Below are positions 28,289-38,203 of a DNA stretch of 64,000 bases, one piece after another. This DNA is from Acinetobacter chengduensis (lineage in GTDB: Bacteria > Pseudomonadota > Gammaproteobacteria > Pseudomonadales > Moraxellaceae). The stretch covers positions 124,001 through 188,000 of the forward strand of contig NZ_RCHC01000007.1 in assembly GCF_003664645.1 (NCBI RefSeq). The letters are read 5' to 3'. The first letter of the stretch is position 1, and each line of letters opens with the position of its first letter. The notes beneath the pieces are model-generated. The model ran no database searches. It saw nothing but the letters and a program-made list of their open reading frames with translations, and was not told the origin of the DNA. A program made the position numbers and the translations under genes.

Positions 28289-29725
28289 ATGACCCACCAC
28301 GACAATGCTATATTTAATATGTCCCCTATCCCACTTTGGTTGGAAGACTTTAGCGCAGTCAAAAAGCAGTTAAACCAGTGGCGTGAGGATGGTATTGAAG
28401 ACTTGTCCGAGCATCTATTGCAAAACTTAGATTTAGTCCGAGAAAGTGTTAAAAAAATTAAAATTTTACAGGTGAATGAACAAACATTAGCGCTATACGA
28501 AGCCAATGATTTTAGCCATTTATGTGCACATCTTGATCAAATTTTTCAGCAGGAAATGTTGCATACACATATTGATGAGCTAGTACAGCTTTGGGAAGGC
28601 AAAACGCACTACATCAATACTGCCATTAACTACACCATTTATGGCAAACGTTTAGATATCCAACTGCGTTGTACCATTTTGCCCGATTATGCAGAAGATT
28701 GGTCACAAGTGTTAATTAGTACAGAAAACATCACCCCATACCAAAATGCACGTCGATTAGAGGAAAAAAACCGCCAGTTGGCAGAAGCTCGGTTTATTTA
28801 CTCACCTACCTCGCTTTGGGTTGAAGACTTCAGCCAAATTAAAAAAAGATTAGATCACTTACGTCATATTGGCATCGAAGACTTTAATACTTTTTTAGAT
28901 GTGCACCCCGATTTTATTCAGCAATGTATCAAAGACATTGTAATTATAGATGTCAATCAAGCCACACTCGATTTATTTGGCGCACCAGACAAACAAAGTA
29001 TTTTAAAAAATACGCATAAAATTTTTGCCAAAGAAATGACTCAAACATTTCGCGCACAGCTTTTGGACCTATGGACAGGTAAAATTCATCATCAACACGA
29101 AGCTGTGAATTACGCCCTAGATGGAAGCATACGCCATGTGCTCTTACAATTTACTGTTTTCCCAGGTTTTGAAAATTGCTGGAGCACCGTACAAGTCGCA
29201 TTGGTTGATATTACTGCGCGTAAAAAAGCCGAAAATTATTTAGAATATCTCGGCAAGCATGATGCACTTACCAAACTCTATAACCGTAGTTTTTACATTG
29301 ATGAGATCAATCGATTAGAACGCAGTCAACAAAGACCTGTATCGTGTATTTTTATCGATTTAAATGGTTTAAAAAATATCAACGATCAATTTGGACATGA
29401 TGCAGGTGATCAACAATTACGTCGCATGGGGCAAATGCTGAATCAGTTAATTCTGAACACCCAATATAGCGCTTCACGAATTGGTGGTGATGAATTTGTA
29501 TTGTTACTCCCCAATGCTGATGAAACTTCATTACAGAGTTGCCTGAGTAGCTTACAAGAGCTATTGCATGTAGATAATCAATTCTATTCTAATCATCCTA
29601 TCAGTCTCTCAATTGGTCATGCCAGTTCTCTCAAAGATGAGCAGATTGAAGACACTATGAAACGCGCAGATGCTGTGATGTACCAAAAAAAGAAAGACTA
29701 CTATGCAAACCTCAACCATCCCTAA
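28289..29725 (+). CDS. Diguanylate cyclase with duplicated N-terminal sensor domain
   Basis: This enzyme makes cyclic di-GMP. Two copies of a domain of about 125 residues (residues 10-150 and 170-310) share the pattern SPxxLWxEDFSxxKKxL, IEDxxxxL, VNxxTLxLxxA, LWxGKxH and a terminal beta segment. They look like divergent PAS-type sensors. The GGDEF domain occupies about 315-475 with the active site GGDEF at 399-403 and FIDLNGLKNIND for metal and substrate binding. The allosteric RxxD I-site is absent: the equivalent residues are Asn-Thr-Gln-Tyr. No signal peptide or membrane helix is seen, so sensing is cytoplasmic. The gene has its own terminator. Confidence 0.9.
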   Translation: MTHHDNAIFNMSPIPLWLEDFSAVKKQLNQWREDGIEDLSEHLLQNLDLVRESVKKIKILQVNEQTLALYEANDFSHLCAHLDQIFQQEMLHTHIDELVQLWEGKTHYINTAINYTIYGKRLDIQLRCTILPDYAEDWSQVLISTENITPYQNARRLEEKNRQLAEARFIYSPTSLWVEDFSQIKKRLDHLRHIGIEDFNTFLDVHPDFIQQCIKDIVIIDVNQATLDLFGAPDKQSILKNTHKIFAKEMTQTFRAQLLDLWTGKIHHQHEAVNYALDGSIRHVLLQFTVFPGFENCWSTVQVALVDITARKKAENYLEYLGKHDALTKLYNRSFYIDEINRLERSQQRPVSCIFIDLNGLKNINDQFGHDAGDQQLRRMGQMLNQLILNTQYSASRIGGDEFVLLLPNADETSLQSCLSSLQELLHVDNQFYSNHPISLSIGHASSLKDEQIEDTMKRADAVMYQKKKDYYANLNHP

Positions 29726-29739
29726 AATATTTAAACGTT

Positions 29740-29779
29740 AAAAATAAAAAACCTGCAAAAATGCAGGTTTTTTATTTTT
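29740..29779. terminator. Bidirectional terminator
   Basis: An 18-base symmetric stem centred on CCTGCA-AAAA-TGCAGG lies between the cyclase gene and the small leftward gene. Confidence 0.9.
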
Positions 29780-29783
29780 ACGC

Positions 29784-29963
29784 TTAACGCTTACCCATAG
29801 AACGACGTGTGCCACGTGGCGGTGGGAAAGTCGCATCTGCATATTGTTTCGGCTTTGGACGAACCTGATTATGTGCAGAATCTAAAGTTGACTCTTCTGC
29901 CACTGGCATTGGAAAAGGCAACTGTACTAAGGCTTTTTTCTTGGGAGGGTTTTGGGTGCTCAT
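29784..29963 (-). CDS. Small basic proline-rich protein of unknown function
   Basis: This 59-residue protein is read from the ATG at 29963; a GTG three codons earlier is an alternative. It is Pro/Arg/Lys-rich, has no hydrophobic segment and ends in PPRGTRRSMGKR. A bidirectional terminator immediately after it supports its being a real transcription unit. It is probably intrinsically disordered. No homologous family is recognised. Confidence 0.5.
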   Translation of the reverse strand: MSTQNPPKKKALVQLPFPMPVAEESTLDSAHNQVRPKPKQYADATFPPPRGTRRSMGKR

Positions 29964-29972
29964 GTGATTCAC

Positions 29973-30324
29973 TCAACAATTTCTAAGTATATTGTACAAA
30001 AAAAACAGCCTTCATGCGCTATGGTTTGCATACTGAAACTTAAAAAAGCGCACTAAGGCAATATAAAGCACTACTCTTTTTATGTACTGATAGCTCTATG
30101 AACCCTTTACGGTTTAGTCCCTTTAACATAAAAATTTTAATTCATACTGTTTCTATATTTACAGAACCAAACAAATAAAGCGTACAAAATACGACATAAT
30201 TGCATTGCCTTAACAGGATAACTACTTAAATATTCGCTTTAAGAAACAATAAATTAATAACGTTATTTGCATAATAAAAAACTTAGAAAAATTATTAGCA
30301 GTATACGGACATGGAGTCCAAACA
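29973..30324. other. A/T-rich region upstream of ompW-like gene
   Basis: No ORF, RNA gene or convincing palindrome was found in this 352-bp region. It presumably carries the promoters of the two divergent flanking genes. Confidence 0.5.
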
Positions 30325-31467
30325 ATGAATAAAACACTCGTATGTATCGCAACATCCTGTATGGCTTTACCCATGCTCAGCCATGCTCAATCCCCCTACT
30401 TTAGCCTCAAAGATGGGGATGGCTTTAAACGTTTTTCTGTTTCAGTTGGCGCATTGCATGTCATGCCTCAAGGCAAAGCACAACCTTTTCAAGTTGATAC
30501 TATTGTAGCTGAAGGCACAAAGGCTAAAGTGGGCGATGTACTCGGTAGCTCTGTCGTCGATGCAATTGATACATCAGTCAGTGGTGCATCCACCAAAAAA
30601 TCTTTGCTTTCTAGCCTATTAAAAGGTGAAGAAGCCATTTTAGACACAGGCATCACCCAACAGGGCTTAATTTCATTTAAAGGCAGTGATGGAAAACAAT
30701 ACCTTAAAAGTAGCATAGCTGGCGAAGCGGAACTTGATGGCTTATCAACTTGGAACAATCCGGGCACTGGACTAGAAGCCGACAACGTGACCACGCTCGG
30801 CATTATGACCAACTACTTTTTTACCGATAATCTATCGCTAGAAATGAAAGCAGGGATTCCACCTAAAGTTGATTTAAAAGGTACAGGCAAAATTTACGCA
30901 CCACTTAGCGGTATTGCCACACCTGGTAGTATTGGTTCTATTTTAGGTGATTTACCCCTGAAAAAAGATATTGAAATTACCGATTTAAGTGCTCATGGTA
31001 CTGCAGCTACCGCACGAGCATGGACCCCTGCTGCTGAGTTGCAATATCACTTTGGTAAAACGGGTGTCAACAAATTCCGCCCTTATGTGGGAGTAGGCGT
31101 GATGTATGCTTACTTCAATGAACTAGAAATGAATCCACAAATTAAGCAAGATTTAGTCAATGCTGGTCACATGATTGCCAATATTAAAGATGGTAAAGCG
31201 GGTGCTGCACTTGATGGAAAAACCAGTAGTGCAAACCCTCAAGTTGATTTAGAAGCCTCTAGTGCTTTTGCACCTGTTGCCACAGTGGGCTTTACTTATG
31301 ACTTTAATGACAAATGGTTTGCCGTAGGCTCTGTGTCTTATGCACATCTTAAAGGCGATACCACTATTACAGTCAGTGACGCAACTAAAGGCGAGCTCAT
31401 TCGCTCTAAAGCAGATATCGACATTAACCCTATTTTGGCTTACGCCGGTGTAGGTATACGTTTCTAA
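30325..31467 (+). CDS. OmpW-family outer membrane protein, enlarged
   Basis: This is an eight-stranded beta-barrel type outer membrane protein. A Sec signal peptide (1-21, cleaved after LSHA) and a C-terminal Phe for BAM recognition are present. OmpW-like landmarks include LSLEMKAGIPPKVDLKGTG, FRPYVGVGVMYAYF, VATVGFTYDFNDKWF and the terminal ILAYAGVGIRF. The length of 380 is well above the roughly 210-residue norm. The excess lies in about 40-140, rich in Ser/Gly/Thr, and in an expanded loop near 265-310. OmpW/AlkL proteins pass small hydrophobic molecules. GGAG sits eight bases before the ATG. Confidence 0.82.
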   Translation: MNKTLVCIATSCMALPMLSHAQSPYFSLKDGDGFKRFSVSVGALHVMPQGKAQPFQVDTIVAEGTKAKVGDVLGSSVVDAIDTSVSGASTKKSLLSSLLKGEEAILDTGITQQGLISFKGSDGKQYLKSSIAGEAELDGLSTWNNPGTGLEADNVTTLGIMTNYFFTDNLSLEMKAGIPPKVDLKGTGKIYAPLSGIATPGSIGSILGDLPLKKDIEITDLSAHGTAATARAWTPAAELQYHFGKTGVNKFRPYVGVGVMYAYFNELEMNPQIKQDLVNAGHMIANIKDGKAGAALDGKTSSANPQVDLEASSAFAPVATVGFTYDFNDKWFAVGSVSYAHLKGDTTITVSDATKGELIRSKADIDINPILAYAGVGIRF

Positions 31468-31503
31468 ACTTTAAACTGTCTTCTTTAAATCATAATCACA
31501 ACA

Positions 31504-31539
31504 CCAATAAGACAGCTCCCTGCTGTCTTATTGGCTTTT
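31504..31539 (+). terminator. Intrinsic terminator after ompW-like gene
   Basis: A 13-bp stem, CCAATAAGACAGC / GCTGTCTTATTGG, with a five-base loop is followed by CTTTTA. Confidence 0.85.
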
Positions 31540-31648
31540 AGGCCAGTCTTACATAACAAAATTTTATTATCAGGTTAAATTTAATTAATCGTAACACTGA
31601 GTGTATTAGCATAAAATAACGATACTCTTACTGTAATGTACTGCGCTA

Positions 31649-32863
31649 ATGACAGAAACCCGATTTTCCAAGCCTCTGATTTATATGTTAATTGGTAGTG
31701 CTTTCATTTTGGCTTTGTCTTTGGGCATACGTCATGGTTTTGGCTTGTACTTAGTTCCAATGAGCCATGAATTTGGCTGGGGACACAATGTTTTTAGCCT
31801 TGCAATTGCTATGCAAAACCTTATCTGGGGTGCAGTTCAACCAATTACAGGTGCCTTTGCCGATAAATATGGCAGTAAAGTTGTCGTCGCGATTGGGGGC
31901 ATGCTGTATGTTATTGGCTTACTGCTTATGGCAATTAGCTCCACAGGATTATTATTAAATCTAAGCGTAGGTTTAATTTTAGGTTTAGCGCTTTCAGCGA
32001 CTTCATTTCCCGTTTTACTGTCTGCTGTAGGGCGTGCGGCACCTCCAGAAAAACGTAGCCTTGCAATGGGCATTGCCAGTGCGGCAGGTTCATTTGGGCA
32101 ATTTATTATGCTCCCCTCCACACTACTGCTATTACAGCATATTGGTTGGTCAGCAGCCCTTGTGGTCAGTGCAATTTTAGTCGCGCTTATTATTCCTTTA
32201 GCATGGATGCTTAAAGCACCCATGTATATCGCCCCGAATACTCCTGCACAGAGTCCACACCCAAGCTTAAGCTTTAAGCAAATTTTAGTGATTGCAAAAC
32301 AGCACAAACCTTTTTGGTTTTTATCACTAGGTTTCTTTGTTTGTGGCTTTCAAGTGGTGTTTATTGGCATTCATTTACCAGGATATTTAAGCGACCACGG
32401 CTACAATGCCACCACGGGCACTATCTTTCTGGCCTTAGTCGGACTGTTTAATATTGTGGGCACATACGGCGCAGGTTGGCTTGGTGGCAAATATTCAAAG
32501 CCTCATTTACTCATGCTATTGTATGGCTTACGTGGTATCGCAATTATCGGGTTTTTATTATTGCCTCTAAGCACATGGACGATTTATGCTTTTGGTGTCA
32601 CGATGGGCTTATTATGGTTATCTACAGTCCCGCTGACCAATGGTATTGTAGCCAATATGTTTGGTGTTAAATACTTAACCATGCTCAGTGGTATTGTATT
32701 TTTCACCCATCAAGTAGGCTCATTTTTTGGCGGTTGGCTCGGTGGTCTAAATCACGACATGACGGGTAACTACAATATGGTCTGGGCATTTTCCATTCTA
32801 CTCAGTGTATTTGGTGTATTGGTGCATTTGTGGGTTAATGAGGATACAGTAGTTCATGAATAA
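31649..32863 (+). CDS. MFS transporter (monocarboxylate/oxalate-type)
   Basis: This 404-residue carrier has 12 predicted helices. The features FGLYLVPMSHEFGWG after helix 1, PITGAFADKYGSK in the loop 2-3 motif and RAAPPEKRSLAMGIASAAGSFGQ resemble the OFA/MCT-like branch that carries organic acid anions. The substrate is unknown. The stop codon overlaps the start of a 44-residue membrane ORF, which suggests translational coupling. No strong ribosome site precedes the ATG. Confidence 0.85.
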   Translation: MTETRFSKPLIYMLIGSAFILALSLGIRHGFGLYLVPMSHEFGWGHNVFSLAIAMQNLIWGAVQPITGAFADKYGSKVVVAIGGMLYVIGLLLMAISSTGLLLNLSVGLILGLALSATSFPVLLSAVGRAAPPEKRSLAMGIASAAGSFGQFIMLPSTLLLLQHIGWSAALVVSAILVALIIPLAWMLKAPMYIAPNTPAQSPHPSLSFKQILVIAKQHKPFWFLSLGFFVCGFQVVFIGIHLPGYLSDHGYNATTGTIFLALVGLFNIVGTYGAGWLGGKYSKPHLLMLLYGLRGIAIIGFLLLPLSTWTIYAFGVTMGLLWLSTVPLTNGIVANMFGVKYLTMLSGIVFFTHQVGSFFGGWLGGLNHDMTGNYNMVWAFSILLSVFGVLVHLWVNEDTVVHE

Positions 32864-32990
32864 TTCCATGTTTTGGCTTAGATTTTCCATTTCAGCAGGC
32901 ATCGCTCTGTTATTCATCTTGTCGATTGCTTTATGGATGCAAACGCCGTCATTATTTACCCATTTCCAACAAGCTTTTTGTGCGCATTAA
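32856..32990 (+). CDS. Small membrane protein coupled to the MFS gene (44 residues)
   Basis: An ATG inside the last codons of the MFS gene opens a 44-residue frame in a different register. It overlaps by eight bases. The product starts MNNSMFWLRF and has one clear membrane helix (about residues 7-28) with a short polar tail. The overlap and the strong hairpin 23 bp after its stop suggest it is cotranslated. It could be a small transporter partner. No homologue is recognised, and chance cannot be excluded. Confidence 0.45.
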   Translation: MNNSMFWLRFSISAGIALLFILSIALWMQTPSLFTHFQQAFCAH

Positions 32991-33012
32991 CGCTATTAAA
33001 CCGCAAAACCTG

Positions 33013-33048
33013 AGCTAAAAAATGTCAAAAACTTGACATTTTTTAGCT
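33013..33048 (+). terminator. Long hairpin after the MFS unit
   Basis: A 16-bp perfect inverted repeat, AGCTAAAAAATGTCAA / TTGACATTTTTTAGCT, with an AAAC loop. It is A/T-rich but long. Its T-run lies in the descending arm. Confidence 0.65.
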
Positions 33049-33209
33049 GATTTTAAGGATATTTTTGCAAGAAAGACTAAAAGAAAATAAATCATTTACT
33101 TAAGCTATTTTTATTAATTTTTCATAAACTTATCTTATTTTTTAATTTCTCAATGTGTTTGTTATTTCATAAATTTTGTGAATCCAAATACAACTTCTGT
33201 GAAATAAAA

Positions 33210-34175
33210 ATGACAGCTTTAACTCAACTTTCTCAAGCTATACATGATGCACCACGTTGGCATCAAGCGGATCAATTTCAGAACCCCAATGAAATTCAAA
33301 TTGTGCCTTTATCAGGTGAAGCATTGGGTGCGGAAGTCTACGGACTCGATGCAAAAAAAGCGCAAGCAGGCGAAACTATTCTTCGCTTAAAACAGGCCTT
33401 GGCTGAACATCTGATTTTAATTTTTAAACAGCAAAGTTTAGATGATCTACAGTACCTCGCTTTTGCCAGCTACTTCGGTTCAATCTTTCGTCCAAGTGCA
33501 GACACGCCTGTCTTGGCGACTCAAAAAGACACGGGTACTCCCCCTGATGTAGTGCCTGTATCGAATGCGGTCGGACAAGGTGATTATACTGGTTATGGTG
33601 AACTGACTCCGCATGCCGATCATCAATGGACACCGTTACCTTCTTTTGGCTCTTTGCTCTATGCAATTGAACTCCCACAAGATGGTGGCCAAACTTCTTG
33701 GTACAACACCATTAAAGCCTACGATGCTTTAGATGATGCTACCAAACAGCATATTGATCAGCTACAGCTCATTACCTACAACCCATTTGTACGTATAGCT
33801 CAAAATAAAGCACAAGATCCAAGTGCTGGTTATGGCGTATTTCCTCGTTATCGTTTTAAAGACCAACCGATTGTTGGCGATGCCTATGCCCACCCACTGG
33901 TAAGAATCCACCCAGAGTCAGGCCGTAAAGCACTTTGGCTCAGTACTCACAATGAAGTTGAATTGGTGAATTATGATGATCAAGCAGGAAGTGAATTGAT
34001 TGCACAATTGCGCGAGCATATCTTAAAGCCTGAGTTTCGTTATGAACATCAATGGTCAATAGGCGATATTGTATTTTGGGACAATCAAGTGACCTTACAT
34101 TCACGTCGCCCATTTCCATCCGAGCAACGTCGCTTACTGAAGCGCATTAGTTTGGCTGGTGGCCGGCCGTTTTAA
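33210..34175 (+). CDS. TauD/TfdA-family Fe(II)/2-oxoglutarate dioxygenase
   Basis: This 321-residue oxygenase uses 2-oxoglutarate to hydroxylate an organic substrate, often releasing sulfite or a phenol. The iron ligands are H135 and D137 in TPHADHQW, with the distal His in DNQVTLHSRRPF near the C-terminus. The Arg in RRLLKRIS should bind 2-oxoglutarate. I use the ATG at 33210, because the upstream 19 codons (from 33153) are Cys/Phe-rich and unlike the family start. No ssu, tau or tfd genes adjoin it. Substrate undetermined. Confidence 0.86.
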   Translation: MTALTQLSQAIHDAPRWHQADQFQNPNEIQIVPLSGEALGAEVYGLDAKKAQAGETILRLKQALAEHLILIFKQQSLDDLQYLAFASYFGSIFRPSADTPVLATQKDTGTPPDVVPVSNAVGQGDYTGYGELTPHADHQWTPLPSFGSLLYAIELPQDGGQTSWYNTIKAYDALDDATKQHIDQLQLITYNPFVRIAQNKAQDPSAGYGVFPRYRFKDQPIVGDAYAHPLVRIHPESGRKALWLSTHNEVELVNYDDQAGSELIAQLREHILKPEFRYEHQWSIGDIVFWDNQVTLHSRRPFPSEQRRLLKRISLAGGRPF

Positions 34176-34303
34176 ACGTTTAGCCTCAACAAAAATGTGC
34201 AATAAAAAGAAGTTAAAACAATAATAAATACTCTAATCTGCGCGCACCATACTTCAAAACAACAACACTGTTGTGTGGTGCTTTATTTTTAAAATGTGAT
34301 GAT

Positions 34304-35359
34304 TTAGTGATATGCATTGGCTTTATAAAACGCATCAATCGCATTCACCATTTGATTTAAGCCCGGCTGTTCTAAAGGATAATGTCCTGCATTCTTTAAG
34401 ATGACCGTTTTTACAGGCACATGCTGAATCCGCTTCAAAAATAATTCACTTAATGCCAGTGGCGTCCAACGATCTTTCTCTGGTTGAGCTAATAATATTG
34501 GTGCAAGGTTAAAGTCTTCAGGTTGAATCGCCCGTGTATGGTTTAAATATGAATCTAAAAAGGCCACTGAAACCATATTTCCCGCAGAACTTTTATCAGC
34601 CAAAAATACGTCCAAAGCTTGTGGATTATTTACCAAAGCAGACATTTTACTCACCCAACGAATGGGTATCTTAGTATTTTTAAAAGCCGACTTGGCTGTC
34701 CAGTGTGCAGTACTCGAACCTACACGGCTCATCCATTTATTCAGTGAAATTTGATCTCTAACGACACTATTTTGTGGATCTAAAAATGTCATGCCTGCGA
34801 TGGCTTTAATATGCTTATTTTCTGCTGCTACATCATAGGCCAGCATGCCTCCTGCACTTAATCCATACAGTACAATAGGTCGTTCATCGTGGGCTTGCTC
34901 ATTGATAATCAATTGATTTCCTGCCTGCACCCAATCGTCGTAGGCAATATTAATTCCAGCGCCAACTTGTGTCATACCATAGCCTGGTAAATCTATGGCA
35001 ATGACTTCATAACCACGCTTGGCCAATTGACCACCCAAAACCAAATTCAATTGACGTCCATTTGTTCCCACGCCATGAAATAAAATCACTTTAATCTGAG
35101 CTTGAGGGTTTCGAAAAGTGTCTAAATGAATATTATGTCCTTGCCACGCCCACCACTCTTCTGTGGGTAAATGATCGGGGCTTAAATGGAAGTCTCTAGG
35201 TAAAAACTGTTCTATATCTTTCCATGCCTGTTGCTGACTATAGGTCATTTGTATTGGATCTTTAATTCTGCTTTGTGCCACGACTGTATTTGCACCAATC
35301 AACTCGAACACAATTAGGCACAACATAGACCATGATGCTAAACGCACTCTTTCTATCAT
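34304..35359 (-). CDS. Secreted alpha/beta hydrolase
   Basis: This 351-residue hydrolase is probably periplasmic. A signal peptide spans about residues 1-28 (ending VVAQ). The oxyanion region FHGVGTNG and the nucleophile elbow GLSAGG are present. A late Asp (QPEKDRWTP) and His (NAGHYPLEQPG) complete the triad. It is a monocistronic gene facing the TauD-type gene tail-to-tail. Esterase or lactonase activity is likely, substrate unknown. Confidence 0.85.
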   Translation of the reverse strand: MIERVRLASWSMLCLIVFELIGANTVVAQSRIKDPIQMTYSQQQAWKDIEQFLPRDFHLSPDHLPTEEWWAWQGHNIHLDTFRNPQAQIKVILFHGVGTNGRQLNLVLGGQLAKRGYEVIAIDLPGYGMTQVGAGINIAYDDWVQAGNQLIINEQAHDERPIVLYGLSAGGMLAYDVAAENKHIKAIAGMTFLDPQNSVVRDQISLNKWMSRVGSSTAHWTAKSAFKNTKIPIRWVSKMSALVNNPQALDVFLADKSSAGNMVSVAFLDSYLNHTRAIQPEDFNLAPILLAQPEKDRWTPLALSELFLKRIQHVPVKTVILKNAGHYPLEQPGLNQMVNAIDAFYKANAYH

Positions 35360-35514
35360 CTTTGCCCTGTCCCACTCTTTTATGCCCTATTCATCTAACT
35401 ATGCTATTTTTTTCATTGCATTTACACGATGTAATTTTTATGCACTTTTCGTGTTTTTTAGTGAAGTCTTTTTAACCCACCATTCGTTGCATATTGATCT
35501 GTTTTAAAGGCATT

Positions 35515-35540
35515 AAAAAACCCGCCGTAGCGGGTTTTTT
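35515..35540. terminator. Bidirectional terminator after sthA
   Basis: AAAAAACCCGC / GCGGGTTTTTT with a CGTA loop, 15 bp past the sthA stop. Confidence 0.92.
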
Positions 35541-35554
35541 AATCTGCTCTAGAC

Positions 35555-36970
35555 TTAGAACAAGCGATTCATACCATTTAAGGTTGCCACACGGTAAGCT
35601 TCCGCCATCGTTGGATAGTTAAATGTTGTTTCTACAAAGTACTTAATCGTATTATTCGGGCTATTCATAACAGCCTGTCCAATGTGAATAATTTCCGCTG
35701 CGTTGTTACCAAAGCAATGTACACCTAAAATTTCTAAAGTGTCGCGGTGGAATAGAATCTTCAATTCGCCCACGGTATCGCCAGTAATTTGCGCACGTGC
35801 CAAATGACGGAAAGATGCTTGACCCACTTCATACGGAATTTTTTCTTCAGTTAACTGCTGTTCAGTCTTACCAATAGATGAAATTTCCGGAATAGTATAG
35901 ATACCCGTTGGAATAGAAGTGACAGGTTTCAAACCTTCTTCACCGCTCATGTTACCGCCAGCATTACGCCCTTGGTCATAAGCAGCAGAAGCCAATGATG
36001 GCCAGCCAATAACATCACCCGCCGCGTAGATGTTTTCAACTTCGGTTTGGTATTGCTCATTCACCGTCAATTGACCACGACTATTTGGTTTTAAGCCTAC
36101 ATTTTCTAAGCCTAAACCATCAGTATTGCCTGAACGGCCGTTACACCACAAAATCGCATCAGCTTTAATTTTCTTGCCACTTTGTGTGTGCATGACAACA
36201 TGGTCATCAAAGGTTTCTAAGAAATCGATTTGTTCATTATGACGAATTAATACACCTTGCTCACGTAAGTGATAAGACAATGCATCAGAGATTTCATCAT
36301 CTAAATAACTTAAAAGCTTATGCTGCGTGTTGATCAAATCTACTTTATGATCGAGACCAATGAAGATCGATGCATATTCACAACCAATTACACCTGCGCC
36401 GTAAATAATGATTTTCTTAATAGAAAAATCTAGATCCAAAATTTTGTCTGAATCAAATACACGCGGATGATTAAAGTCTAAAATGTCTGGACGGTATGGA
36501 CGTGAACCTGTTGCAATCACCAATTGTTGGAAAACAAGCGTTTCTGTTATGCCATCCGCACTAAATACCATCACGGTATTTTTGTCTTGTACGTAAGCAC
36601 GACCATGATAGATATCAATTTTGTTACGGTCATAAAAACGTGAGTGCGTGTCTACTTGTAACTGAATCACTTTATGTGCATTACGAAGCACTTGCTTCAT
36701 GGTGAATTGTTTCCATTCACCTACTTTTTGGAACATCGGATCGCGCTGGTAGCGAATAATGCTCGAAACTGTTTGACGTAATGCTTTACTTGGAATTGTA
36801 CCTACGTGTGTACAGTTACCACCAAGTTGCTCACGCATATCTACAATTGCGACGCGCTTACCAGATTTCGCAAGTTTCATTGCAGCGCCTTCACCCGCAG
36901 GGCCCGAGCCGAGAACTACCGCATCGTACTTGACGAAATTCCCACTAACGACCTCTTTTTTACGTGGCAT
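35555..36970 (-). CDS. sthA: Soluble pyridine nucleotide transhydrogenase
   Basis: SthA is a flavoprotein that reoxidises NADPH with NAD+. The FAD-binding [10 protein letters not shown] begins near residue 21. The segment [15 protein letters not shown] retains only one Cys, so the redox disulfide of lipoamide dehydrogenases is missing, which distinguishes SthA. The NAD-binding motif [23 protein letters not shown] and the dimerisation domain follow. The length of 471 is typical. AAGGAGCG precedes the ATG and a terminator follows the stop. Assignment is firm. Confidence 0.95.
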   Translation of the reverse strand: MPRKKEVVSGNFVKYDAVVLGSGPAGEGAAMKLAKSGKRVAIVDMREQLGGNCTHVGTIPSKALRQTVSSIIRYQRDPMFQKVGEWKQFTMKQVLRNAHKVIQLQVDTHSRFYDRNKIDIYHGRAYVQDKNTVMVFSADGITETLVFQQLVIATGSRPYRPDILDFNHPRVFDSDKILDLDFSIKKIIIYGAGVIGCEYASIFIGLDHKVDLINTQHKLLSYLDDEISDALSYHLREQGVLIRHNEQIDFLETFDDHVVMHTQSGKKIKADAILWCNGRSGNTDGLGLENVGLKPNSRGQLTVNEQYQTEVENIYAAGDVIGWPSLASAAYDQGRNAGGNMSGEEGLKPVTSIPTGIYTIPEISSIGKTEQQLTEEKIPYEVGQASFRHLARAQITGDTVGELKILFHRDTLEILGVHCFGNNAAEIIHIGQAVMNSPNNTIKYFVETTFNYPTMAEAYRVATLNGMNRLF

Positions 36971-37189
36971 TCAACGCTCCTTAAAAAATCTAAAAATTCA
37001 AAATTGCTTGATTCTGGCCTATATTATGACGCAAATATTGTGCTTTTGCTGTATTTAGCTCACACATATTAGATGATAACAACATTTTTTAAATGAATAC
37101 CGTTTTTCCCACATTTAAGCTTAACTCGGCTATAATATTGGGACTTATTTTCGTATCTCTCCCCGTCTGAAACAGTGGAAAAGTTGAAT

Positions 37190-38203
37190 ATGTCTGAAAA
37201 CCGTAAACCTGAACAGGGTGTCAAACTTCGTGGCGCAGAAAAAGTCGCTCGTATTCCTGTAAAAGTTATTCCTACGGTTGAAACGCCACGTAAGCCAGAC
37301 TGGATCCGTGTAAAAATGTCTGCACCAGAAGAAGTGCAGCGCATTAAAACTACATTGCGTGCACAAAAACTACATACCGTATGTGAAGAAGCGGCGTGCC
37401 CGAACTTACCAGAATGTTTTGGTGGCGGTACTGCAACATTTATGATCATGGGCGACATTTGTACCCGTCGTTGTCCATTCTGTGACGTTGCCCATGGCCG
37501 TCCAAATGCACTTGATCCTGATGAGCCTCGCCACATGGCGGAAACAATTTCAAATTTAGGTTTGAAATATGCCGTAATCACTTCTGTAGACCGTGATGAC
37601 TTACTGGATGGCGGTGCGCAGCACTTTGTAGATTGTATTAAAGAAACACGTGAGCTCAGCCCAAAAACACTTTTAGAAATTTTGGTACCAGATTTCCGTG
37701 GGCGTATGGATATTGCACTTCGCATTATGACTGAGTGCCCACCCGATGTATTTAACCACAACATCGAAACTGTACCCCGTTTATATAAAGCAATGCGTCC
37801 AGGTTCTGACTATCAGCACTCTTTAAACTTGCTCAAAATGTTTAAAGAATACTGCCCAGACGTACCTACAAAATGCGGTTTGATGGTGGGTCTTGGTGAA
37901 ACAGAAGAAGAAGTTTTGGCATTGCTGGATGATTTAAAAGCGCATGATGTTGACTATATAACTATTGGTCAATATCTACAGCCATCTAAGCAACATGCGC
38001 CACTTGACCGCTTTGTCACTCCTGAAGAGTTTGAACGTTATACAGAGCATGGTCAGAAATTAGGTTTCAAAAATATTTGGGCCGCACCAATGGTACGTTC
38101 AAGCTACTTTGCAGACCGTCAATATTATGGCGAGCCTGTACCTCAAGTACGCCGTAAAACTGACCCTGCTAAAAAAATTGCTGTGCAAACAATTGAAGCT
38201 TAA
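37190..38203 (+). CDS. lipA: Lipoyl synthase
   Basis: This radical SAM enzyme inserts two sulfurs into octanoyl groups on lipoyl domains. The auxiliary-cluster cysteines lie in [12 protein letters not shown], and the radical-SAM CxxxCxxC reads CTRRCPFCD. The C-terminal RSSYFADR with its Ser ligand is present. I prefer the ATG at 37190 (337 residues) over a GTG at 37175; GGAAAAG lies upstream. The gene is monocistronic, divergent from sthA and closed by a strong terminator. Confidence 0.96.
   Translation: MSENRKPEQGVKLRGAEKVARIPVKVIPTVETPRKPDWIRVKMSAPEEVQRIKTTLRAQKLHTVCEEAACPNLPECFGGGTATFMIMGDICTRRCPFCDVAHGRPNALDPDEPRHMAETISNLGLKYAVITSVDRDDLLDGGAQHFVDCIKETRELSPKTLLEILVPDFRGRMDIALRIMTECPPDVFNHNIETVPRLYKAMRPGSDYQHSLNLLKMFKEYCPDVPTKCGLMVGLGETEEEVLALLDDLKAHDVDYITIGQYLQPSKQHAPLDRFVTPEEFERYTEHGQKLGFKNIWAAPMVRSSYFADRQYYGEPVPQVRRKTDPAKKIAVQTIEA

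Noticed and set aside
31837..32307. A 156-codon leftward frame inside the MFS gene
   Set aside because: It is fully antisense to the transporter; its Cys- and Ser-rich composition is not protein-like.
33153..33209. Upstream extension of the TauD-type dioxygenase
   Set aside because: The 19 extra residues are Cys/Phe-rich and unlike the family; the ATG at 33210 begins the conserved region.
37069..37764. A 231-codon leftward frame across the 5' part of lipA
   Set aside because: It is a Ser/Arg-rich shadow of the lipoyl synthase gene; lipA has all its cysteine motifs.
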